Source of the DNA: Branchiostoma floridae | Lineage: Eukaryota; Chordata; Leptocardii; Amphioxiformes; Branchiostomatidae | Direction: 5' to 3' | NCBI RefSeq assembly: GCF_000003815.2 | Contig: NC_049986.1 | Location: forward strand, 7,341,665-7,405,664 | DNA length: 64,000 nucleotides | Shown: positions 40,601 through 52,600 of the stretch, in pieces | Numbering within the stretch: the stretch's first letter is position 1 | Layout: each line of letters starts with the position of its first letter | Position numbers and translations under genes: made by a program | The notes under the pieces: model-generated | The model's input: only the letters and a program-made list of their open reading frames with translations | Database searches by the model: none | What the model was told of the DNA's origin: nothing

Positions 40601-43600
40601 CAAAAAGTTTTTATGTGTACATTTCTATTTTTTCACGTTTCCACAAACAGCCTGACTGGGCCCCGGTCAAATGTGACATTAGCCTAACTGGGAACTCATT
40701 TCAAATGTTTGTATACAGACATCACAGGTAATCTGGACGAACTTGGGCATTAGAATGTGATTGTGAGGACTTCTTTGCTCCCATTTTTTTTCCACAGACC
40801 CAAACTGGACGTACCCTACCTGTGCAAGAGCGAGGATACAGGAGTACAGAGACTCTACTCCTGGACATGGAAGATTACGTCAGGATGGTTTATAAGGGAG
40901 CAGGTTATAATCCTTCCATACTTAGTTGAAAAGGCAACATTTTTGCAAAAATGCAGAATGTTTTCCCTCTAGCCATGTGTCAAGCTACTTGCATACAATA
41001 CTATAGCATAAGGCTCTCCCCAAAGTGCTGTGTGCGAGTCAAATAAAGACTTGGGTCCTGAGTAGCCTGACATGGTAGCCAGCCCAGGTAGACAGCCCAG
41101 GTAGCCAAGCTTGGTGCACAGCCCAGCCTTTTCTGTAAACCCTTTCTGCTATGAGGAAGAGAGAAAAAGAACACAAAAACGATGTTTTCTCGTTCGTGAA
41201 AATATAATGCCCACACTTCTTTTTCCCACACTTTATTTACCACTCCAGTAATTTACATGTATTTTCCAAGAAAGACATTGGAGTGATTTCTTTTCCCGCC
41301 AACTTTTCACACAGGAACTGTGATGCTGTATGCTAGAGAAGGTGCACTGAAAAAACTACAACCACAAGAGAAACCAGTAGTAAAGGAAGAGGTTCAAGAA
41401 CAACCAAAGCCTCGGGTGAGACAAATATCTTACAGCAACTTCATAGGTTTTCTTGTACATTTTTTATTTCTTTTCTGGTCAGTTTCTGTGCTTACAAGAA
41501 GGAGGAAGCTTGTATGGAAACTGTAAATTGAGGATAGGTATAAGTTTAAGCCTTTTCCAGCATATGACTTTTTTTTTAAATAGGGCAAGAACATGGTCAT
41601 TTCCACTGGATTAAGCCAACTTTTCACTGGCCCAAGATTTCAAAACATTCCACCTATTTCTTGCCATGTTTCCATCAAGAAATGCGTTTAAATGTATGTA
41701 ATATATATGAGTGGCAGATCTAGAACTATGCAATGAATGAACACCATCGGAACTTTTATCAGGCAAGCAATCAATGACATACAATGATATGGACTGGCCC
41801 AATTAGCACTACAGTTGGACTAACACCATTGGACCTTTGTCAAACTTTTTCCCCATTTGTTTGTAGGTTAAGAGAGATGACCACGAGGGCATCCCCATTG
41901 ACGCAGTAGGAAGTGGGGTGTTCTACCCACAGTTACCCCTCCCCGAGCCCACAGCGGAAGAGCCCCTGTACATAGAGGTGTACATCTGTAACGTTGTGGA
42001 TCCGGGAAACTTCCATGTGCAGTTCCGAGGGCAGCAGACAGCCGACGCACTGGAGGATTTGATGGACAGACTGGAGTAGGTGTCAGAAGTCACTGTCATA
42101 ACACTTGATTGGGGCTGTGTGCCTAAATAACCGTACCTGTGCCGTACCTCTAAAATTGTTCAGGTACAGGTCTGGACCTAAACATCTGTGTACCTGTACC
42201 TGTATCTAAACAAACTAAATCACTATTTAACATCACTTTTGGAGACTAAAGATAAGTAAATTCCATATCAAAGATGACAATTGTGATAATCGTGCGGTTA
42301 AAAATTACGAAAACTTTTGAAGTTCAGATATCTAAATCCTCATACTATTAAGATGACAGTCTCACTAAAAAAGACAGTTGACAACATTTATAACTTACAG
42401 ATAATTGATCAAACTTCTTTAGGTATAGGTTAAGGTCCGAACCTTTACCTGAACCAGTGTACCTGTACCTGTACCTAAAATATCTTTAGGTACACAGCTC
42501 TACAATTGATATTGTACTTGTTGCCTTTGGTTTCTTTTTATCTCCATGGAAAATGGAGATATAGTTTTGGCCTTATCTGTCTGTGTTTCTGGATTTTTGT
42601 ATTTAGCATGAATCAAGAACCCCTGGATGGATTACAATGATATTTAGCATGTAGGTAGGTGGTGGGAAGTCAAGGCCAATTTAGGGCCCCCTGGTATGTG
42701 ACCTTGGTACTGAAGCAGAACTTCTTCTTTTTTTTTCAATATCATTTTATCTTGACGCGCTATGGTCTTGATTTGTTGGTGGCTGATAGCTTGTTTTTCA
42801 GTGTTTTACGATATTCAACAGGTTTTCTAAAATTCACTTGTCCTATCGGGCAAGCACATAAAAAATTTATCTGCCCAAATCAACTTTTCCCTTGCTCGAA
42901 ATTTAAAGTACATTTTTCTGTATATTTTCACTTCCAGCAATGGAATCATTCTATTACTGGCTCCATTTTTCTGTGTTGAACATTGCTTGATGCTATGACT
43001 GTGCAAATATCTGACTTGCACGATTAGACAAGTTGGGTAAGACAAGCACTTGTCCAATCAGCACTTTCTCTTGCCCAACCCTGGTATTATTACAGATAAC
43101 TACATGTGGTGCTTCCTTCCTTTCTCCAGGAAAGTTTATTGCAGTGATGAGGGGAAGAGGTATAAGATGAGGCCAGACCTGATCGCCATGGGGCAGGCCT
43201 GTGTGGCCATGTTTCTACTGTAAATATTTCAGGATTTACAGTATTATTACAGATAACTACATGTGGTACTTCCTTACTTTCTCCAGGAAAGTTTATTGCA
43301 GTGATGAAGGGAAGAGGTATAAGATGAGACCAGACCTGATCGCCATGGGGCAGGCCTGTGTGGCCATGTTTCTACTGTAAATATTTTGAGATTTACTGTA
43401 TTATTACAGATAACTACATGTGGTACTTCCTAATTTTCCAGGAAGGTTTATTGCAGTGATGAAGGGAAGAGGTACAAGATGAGACCAGACCTGATCGCCA
43501 TGGGGCAGGCCTGCGTGGCCATGTTTCCTGAGGATGAGAACTGGCACAGAGCCATGATCACCGCCATACCCAGCCTGGACTTCGTAACGGTATGTGAGGA

Positions 43601-46600
43601 TATTAGTATATTACGAGGGGCGTGCAATAAGTAATGGTCCTGACCCACTTCCAGTTGTCTGATCTAAATGAAATTTTGTATGTGGAATAATTCATATCTC
43701 TATGGGTTATGTTGCAAAAGACAGCTCTGAACTAATTGTGGTTTCTGATTTACTGGTGTTTGAACTTAGTCAGGTGCGAAATGGACCAGGTGTGAAATGG
43801 AACCAGTTGAGTGTTGCGCAGTGATCCGGTTTTTGTATTTGAAAGGACGCACACCAAAGAAGACTTTTGATGAAATAAATGAAACTTATGGTGATGATGC
43901 CCCATCATATGACCTTGTAAAACGCTGGCATCCTGAATTCAAACGTGGCTGGAAGTCTGTGGAAACAGCTCCCAGACCTGGTCGTCCCTCTTGTGCCATT
44001 GATGAGGCATCAGTTGGAGGACCAACCTGGGGTGTCCTACAAAATCGGTGTCCAGAGCTGCATCAAACGATGGGAGAAATGCATAACTCTGGGTGGTTCC
44101 TATGAAGAGAAAGACTAATAACTGTGCCAAGTTTCATTAATCTCCTGCTATGGGAAATGGGTCAGGACCATTACTAATTGCACGCCCCTCGTATAAGTCT
44201 GGTTGGTACTCAAACTGCACATTGTGATCTTGTGGTCTCATACCATAATTAGAATGAATGTTGATACACACACCTTCTATGCCCGCAAATTATATCTGGA
44301 GATGTTTTGCTGTCTATTGTATTTGTAAGCAAGCACACTCCGTTGTTAGGCAATAAAAAAATTTTCATCCAAATCTAACCGACGAAACAATTTGTATCGC
44401 ATTTCAAAATGCAACCGGACACTATCCCCTAGAGGTCCTCTTGAGCCGACAGTAGTCAGGACAAAAAAAATCATAAATGTCCCACAATCGCTCGGGTCAC
44501 AAAATTTTCATGCATGATCAGCCATGCCTGTAATACACAAGCTTTCATCTCAATTGCTGTTCATTTCTGTTTGGATTGATTTAAGGGAATTTATGATCTA
44601 CCTAAAAGCATGATTTTGATACCCAATCATTTTGGGGGCTCGGACTCTTTTAGACTATACACTCAGAGTAATACAGGAATGAGACCTCAAGATCTGAATG
44701 AAAATGTTGAGTTGTCAGTTTTCCACATGCAAATCTAATTAATGGCAGCCAATAGCAAACACTCACTCACTCAGTGTCTGATTGAAGAACTGACAGGAAA
44801 CCTGTCCCCTGCAGGTGTCATATGTTGACTATGGGACGATAGCAAGTGTGCCCAAGAGCGCCCTCCGCATGCTGAAGTAAGTACTGCATTCAGTTCATTT
44901 GTTACATTGTGTATAATCATTGTATGTCAAAACATTGGGTGATGATGTTCTTTGAAAGCAGGGTGGGACAAGTTTTGTAAAATTCACTTGTCATATTGGC
45001 AAGTGCATAAGAAAGTTACTTGCCCAAACCAACTTCTCACTTGCCCAAAATTCAAATGTCGCATGTTTCTCAGGGATAGAGTTTATTTACAAACATAATA
45101 AAAACTAAAAGAGTATTTTGGAGGCATTTATCCATTCTTTGAAGGTGCCAAGACCACTGTAGTCAGTTGAATCTCATAGCGTCTTGGATGCTTCCCAAAA
45201 TATGTTCTTGAGACTGTTACTCTTAGCTCAATGGTTTATTTTCACCATGATAAATACATAAGACAACCCTGAGTGCGTAAATCTTAACAGCTTTTGGCTT
45301 CTCAATTGTCTGCCATTCCTCAGAAATATTAGAAACAATCCAAGCTAGCATTTGTCTCTTCATATTCAACAGTTGGCACTTACAATGTATAATATTTCAC
45401 CATTTAAATTGTCAGTGGCAGCTATGACACTGTGAATCCAGAGCCAATCCCCCTTCCAACCGCATAAGTAGTTAAGCCCATCTTTTATACTCAGACACAT
45501 AAGATTTGGAGTATGCAGAGGATGTCATCCATAAAATTAACCTGCTGTGGCCTAGTAATCAGTAACAGTAAGATGTCTTGGTATCTAAGATAACAGCTCC
45601 TTTCACTTCTCCTCCGTGAAGATGTCAGTGGTTGGGTATTGTTCCTTGTTTTGCCGTATGTGGTGCAGCATGTGCTGAGTCTGTTTGACTAGGTGTGGTT
45701 CCATGGTGTCGTACACATCAGTCAGCAGGTCAGACAGTGGTGGTTTCTTCCTCACCTCTCCCACACGGAAAGCCTCCATCACCTAAAACAGTAAAAACAG
45801 TATACTTGAAGTTGTAAAAAAAAATGATAAATGGTAACTGGTAGCTTTTAGTAAAGAATGCTTGCAGCTTGCAGATATGCAAAGAATAGGCTTAACAAGT
45901 CATACAGTATAATATACCAACTGCTGTAGTGCCTTCTATTGCGTGAAACTGTTATCTTACACCAAAGGGCAGTTACGCTGACTGTACTGATACAGAGATA
46001 GCTAGCAGGTGTAGGTATTCTATTTATTTAGATATGTACATCACTTTTATATGAACTTAAGATTGTGATTATTACACTTTGTAGATATAAACTAGGTAAC
46101 ATTTTAATGTCTCTGGTTTGGTTGGTTTGGTCTCTATAGAAAATCGTTTGAATAGTCTTGAATCAATAGAAAATCATTTAAATGTTCAGTGAGTTTGGCA
46201 AATTATATCTTTTCCTAGCCTAAAATCATAGGGCTTCATTTTTGTCTTATTTCACTATGGATTTTTGATATCCTTACCTTACTGCTTCTTAGCATTCAGT
46301 TTGTATCAGAAAGAGTGACAATTGAACACACAGTGCTACCAGTGGGCTAGCCTTCTGTTGTGTAGTATTATCAGTGCTTGCACAGTTGTGTGGCTCCAGG
46401 GCTAAACACCATATGCTGTGGGGAGGATTCATCCTGACCTGTTGTTTAGCGGCCTCCCTATAGTCAGCCTCTTGTTCTGTGTCCCACCACCCCTGGTTTA
46501 TCAGGTAGCGCTGGAGTCTGGTGATGGGGCTGTTACCACGGTAATGGTTCACCTCGTCATGGGTCCTGTACGCAGAACTGTCGTCACTCGTACTGTGGTC

Positions 46601-49600
46601 ACCAATCCTACAGGGACAGAGATGCACTGTTTGTTTATTTTGCACATAAAGAACAATAACAACAAAGTAGTGAAAAGTAAATAAAAGTGCTGGAGGAGGG
46701 GAGAACATGAATTTAAAGGAATTTTAAGATACAAATTCTAGATTGATATGTTGGTCTAATACATTTAGAAATAGCTTTTTGAAATTTTGTATAACCACTT
46801 CTCAAATGCTCAAAATAATGTGTTATAAATTTGCAGTAGAACAAACAAAAATAGTTTGACATTTTTTTAATCACACAAATAGAGAACTCAAAATAGATTT
46901 TTGGCAAAGTAGAATTGAGACTGAGTGTAAAAGTATCCCATACTCTGTTCTGTGTATTTTCTATTTCAGAAAGACACTGTTAAGTGTATTTTCTATTTCA
47001 GAAAGACACGGTTAGTGTTCTTGCCTGTATGTCATGGCCTCTATCAGCACAGGCCTGTTCTCAGTCACACACATCTCTCGAGCTGCCTTAGTCACGTTGT
47101 ACACGGCGAATGTGTCGTTCCCATCCACACGGATGGTAGCCATGCCATATCCACTGCCTCTGGAGGCTTGAGGATCAAAACGTGATCAAGATAAAGTATC
47201 TTCAACCAACCAGACAAATTTTACACGTTAAGTTGTCTAAATTACTGCTATAGCAATGAATGGGCTAGTAGAATTCAAAAATATATTGTGCTCCCCCCCC
47301 CTCAACCTATGTAGACATGGGTACTCCAACGAGAGCATTTTCTACTTCACTTACATTTCCATTGTTGCTTTCACATGCTTTTAGACACTTATAAAAGATA
47401 AAGCGCATTTTGTATGCAGATACATGTAATACTTAAATAGGAGAACACCTATAACAGTTAGTATATGTATGATACAATTTGCTGCTCACCTATTCCATCA
47501 CCCCTGTACTGTTCTGTAGTTGGTGTCGAGATGGCATAGCCATTGTTACGACTGTAAAAACACAAACACACAATGATAGACTTATATAGTATAAAGCATT
47601 TGACTTTTGAGGAAACAGCATTTAGACAGTCAAGTGAAAATTACTTTTGTATCGTTGTATTTAAGCCCTTGTCTTACTTGGCCCATAGATCCCAGTACAT
47701 TTTTGTAGTTTTTATATTTGGATTGAACAGTGGCCTGTAGATGGCAGTACATTTACATTCTCAAATTTGTTTCAAATTCTGAGTGAACAGTGTACATGTT
47801 TCAAAAGTAAATTTATCTGCATGTTAGACCTTCAGAACTTAAGTATGCTCAGAATATTTCTCAACTTGTCAAATTGACTTAAGTACACATGTTGAAATAC
47901 TCTGATTTTTTAATTTTGCAACTTTGAAGGGTTGTCAAACAGAATAGCATCGGTTGATACCAGAGCAGTAATGATGTTGTCAGCATTACCAGAAGAAAAT
48001 GACCGGACAGTCCAGGGTAGCAGCAAAGTTGAAAGCAGCGTGTGCGTCTCCCTCACTAGCAGCTCCGTCCCCAAAGTAGCACACCACACACAGGCCTGTC
48101 CCTGCTCTCTTCAGGGCATAGGCAGCACCAGCAGCTAGGAACAGGAGTGAAAACAATGCAATTTTTTGGATATAGGAGAATTCTTTTACACAACAAGGTA
48201 ATACTCACTCTTGCTTACATTTTGAGAGAAGCAAAAACGTTGAGCGAGAAGAATAACTCCAGTTATAGCTCTTTGACTTGACTTTGATTATTCAGATTGT
48301 AAACTGAGGAAGGCATATGAGAGACATTGAAACGTAAGCAAGAGTGAGTATTGAATGATTGTGTAAAAAAATTCTGCTATAATATTAGGTATTCCAACGC
48401 TACCGCGAAAACGTCCTGCCGCATGGCGATCGGTAAATTTCTTACCATCTTCCCACCCTCGCGGCACAAAAACTATTCACTCCTAGAGGCATATTTACCC
48501 ATAAAAATAAAGCATATAAGTTTCTCTTTCGTGTGATATGTTTGTTTGGTCTGTTAAATGTCCAAAATGCCAAAAATTTGCCGATGAAAACGGCGCGCCG
48601 TGCGCCTTTCGGCCGGGGTTGGAAAACACGGGCCCAAAACCTCCCCCCTCCCCCAGCTCGCTACGCTGCGTTCACGGCACTTGCGCATCGCCGTCTTAGA
48701 CCGCAGCAGAATGAAAGTAGTGTCATTGCAAAGAGCAGATTACGAGCTTTAAAATGATACCGGTGACAGTTGTCAACTTTTATTTTTTGCCGGTAAAAAT
48801 TCCACTTGAAGTGATTGATCGATGTTTAATTGTAAAAATCTCCGCAAAAATTTTATTTTTGCCGGTTGTCACCCCTGTCCAAATGACGACAAAAAAATAG
48901 GCTACGTTTTGATGTAATCGGCATGTCTATTGCATGCACGCCGGCGGATCGCGGAGCTTGTTTTCCTGGCGAGGTCGGCCCTAGCGCCCTGTGTTTGGCC
49001 GGCCGCGCGATCCTGACGCGCCGAAGTTCGGCCGCGCGCCTCTTACAAATAGAAGTTATGTGACTGAAGCGGCACAAACAGATCCTTTTCGACGCTATAG
49101 AGCAGGAATTTTCAGGTAAAATACTTTGATGAATTTTTAGTGTCTGTAAATTGTTGGTTTGTTTTGGGATGGAGTACTTTTGTGTCCTCAAGGAAGAAAA
49201 TGTTTTATTTGTTTTGACCATTTTTTGTTGTCTATAGACAATGCTAGCAATGCAAAATCATGTCTTTATCCATGTTTTTAAGTCATGAGACAATGTAAAA
49301 CATTACAGTTTTAGATTTGTTAATCATTCTATTTCTTTCTTTCTTGTTATGTGAAATTGGCCTTGTGAATCATAATTTTTCTTGCCTTGTTCCAAGTTCA
49401 AAATACCATGGTGTATTTTTTTTACTTGTTGAACTTGAGGCAACCGTGGCCCCCGGTTAGGGGTCAGCCGGGGAACCTATGCCCAAATTTTTCAAAATAA
49501 ATAATTTATGGTATTTTCAATATCGTTAGTATTTGTGTGAATCATTTCTTGCCTTGTTCCAAGTTCAAAATACCATGGTGTATTTTTTTACTTGTTGAAC

Positions 49601-52600
49601 TTGAGGCAACCGTGGCCCCCGGTTAGGGGTCAGCCGGGGAACCTATGCCCATTTTTTTTAAAAATCAAAATAAATAACGACATTTTCAATATGATTATTT
49701 GTGTGAATCATTTCTTGCCTTGTTCCAAGTCCAAAATACCATGGTGTATTTTTTTTACTTGTTGAACTTGAGGCAACCGTGGCCCCCGGTTAGGGGTCAG
49801 CCGGGGAACCTATGCCCAATTTTTTTCAAAATAAGAAATCAATGGTATTTTCAATGTCATTGTTATTATTCGTCAAATCATTTCTTGCCTCGTTCCGAGT
49901 TCAAAATACCAAGTGTATTTTTTCACTTGTGTGGCCACCTGTTCTAAGGTCAGCCGGGGAAGCTATGCCCAATTAAAAAAGATACTTATGGCATTTTCAT
50001 TTTCATTGTGAAGTAAGTTTGTTACCAGATTGTTCAGGCTAGTGCCATGTGGCATTTTGTTTGACTTTGCACGTCTGGATTATTTTGTTAAGTTAAGATC
50101 ATAAATATGCAGTACTTACCTGCAATATTATATTCTTGTCAGTCTACAGTTTGGTAATGGCGACCTCCAAGACAAGCCCACATGGTACCCAGGTTCAGTC
50201 GTAGAAGATGGTGTAGAAGCAAATTGACACTTACTGACTTACCTTCTTCCATCCGGTTTTGGGAATTTATCTAATCTTAATCTATTTAAACTTCAAATCT
50301 TCTTGATGTATTATATAGAATTCAGTTACATGCATGTGTCAGTCTGATTCTTTCTTTATAACCACTTTATTACATCATACAAAAGAACTGTAACTACAAA
50401 TCACCGTACTAGTAGTGATGGTGTGGTACTTGGGTAGGACGTCTTCGCCACAGAAAGATGACCATCATCGTTCATCACCATGGCAGACACAATAATAAAA
50501 CTAAAAGTTTAATTGTTTATTAGGAGGAATATTCTATCTAATCCCAGATGTGGCTGATAAAAGACTAGCAGAGAAAAAACTTGAAGAATGTAGGTTTTAG
50601 TACCAATAAGTAGAGCGAGATACGCATGTATTGGATGGTGTAGGACAAATGTAAAGTTGACAAGTTAACTAGTTGTGCTGCCAATTTAACTAAATAAAAG
50701 TGTTAAGTTTGTTAAGAAAGCACAGAACAGTTAGTGCCACAGGAAATGATAAGTAGGCCTGTTTTTTTGTGCAAAACTTTGTGTACTTTCTATGATACAG
50801 GTGATAATTACTGATTATAAGAATTATCGGGAAGTAACACATCCAAATTCCAAGAAATCTAACTATGTACATTTACAGAAAATAGCCTGTGACCTTGAAA
50901 AATGTTTACATTGTCATGATAAATTCAGTGTTTACATTGTCTATCTATCACTCTTCTTCTTATAGTACTAACATCTGTCATGTATTGTGCAAGTGTGAAC
51001 TTATGCTAATGATGCAGTGTAACATTGTGCCTCATCAAATAATGCGAGATGTTCATGCAATCTTACCTTTGACCTTGACCAAGTTGACCTTCTTATTAAA
51101 GAAGTTACCATTGTTGACATTCTGTGGATGTGGCATTCTTTGGTAATAGAAAATAACATAATGCTGTACATTGTAAAAGTATTTTAAGTATGGTACTCGG
51201 TCTAGTACAGTGCACCGTATAGTATACTCACCCGCAAAATACCATAGAACGCAATCAAAAATGCGTGTATATATACCAAAATTTACTCATTTTCTTATGA
51301 AGTACAGATAACATGACTGTTATTGTGTGAAAGAACACCACTGGGTGCTGTTTTATGTGAAATATTGGAAGACATGGTCATTCCTGTCAAGAGATAGAAG
51401 TGTGTAAAGTTTGGAGGAATTTTCCTTCCCCAGGGGTCAAAGGTCACGCTGCCACCTGAGTAATTTGTTGCAAAATGCATACTTTGACCCTGTGTAAAAA
51501 CATAATAAAAAGATATTAATGTCTGGAATCCTGTAGAATATTTCTATGTAGTGCATATTACAAGTAAATAAGATAAAATAAGCTTTTCAGCCTTCACTTA
51601 CCTTTTTATCACCCCTTAAAAAAGCTATTTTGTTAATTTTCGTAATTTATCGCGCGGCCGGCCATTTCAGAGGGCAGATTAAGATAAAATAAGCTTTTCA
51701 GCCTTCACTTACCTTTTTATCACCCCTTAAAAAAGCTATTTTGTTAATTTTCGTAATTTATCGCGCGGCCGGCCATTTCAGAGGGCAGATTTTGGAAACT
51801 TCAAGAAGCCATATCTCAGCAACCGCTTAAGATATTTGCTTCATTTAAAAAGCATTTTAATTCTCTTTATTAGCTCTTTCAGAAACAGTAAAAACTAATA
51901 TTGTATTGTACTTTTGAAATTTTGGTTGGAATACCTAATAATATTCTACCAACTTGATGAAATTATTTTGGGGAATGGAATTTTTCTTTTTGATTGTTTT
52001 GGACAAAAAGACTGAAAGGGATTTATAAAGATGGAAAAGGTTATACAGTGTGTGGAGTAAAAATGGATTTTTTCTTCTGAGTTTGCCATTATTTTGGGTA
52101 ACATGTCAACAAACAGGGAAACAAGGACGTTTTATACAAAATGTATGCTATTCCTGTACACAAAGTAAAGCTTTCACCAACAAGTTTTTTTATCATTGTC
52201 AAACCTGATAGAATAAATCATTGTGATGTGTATGTACATTTGTATCTTACAAAATGTCCTAACATATTTTCTAATTTTTTTTTTCAAAATCAAAATGACC
52301 AAAATGTGAATTCACTCTTACCAAGCTAAAGCATGTTACAGTAGACATACCGCTAAGAGAAATATGTGTTGAATGTTATTTTACCATGTGGCATCTGTGT
52401 AGCCAGTGGGGAGGAGTAGGTAGCAAAGTTGTGTTCTTTAGATCCAAAGTTGACAGGAAAAGCTCTGCCTTTGTTGTAGTCCAGGTCATTACTGAAGCAC
52501 TGGTTCATGAAGTCATCTAGGGTGTAGCCTCGCCAAAGAAAAACACCTGTGAGAGACCATGATATAGATCAAACACCTGTAAGAAACCAGGGTGTGGATA

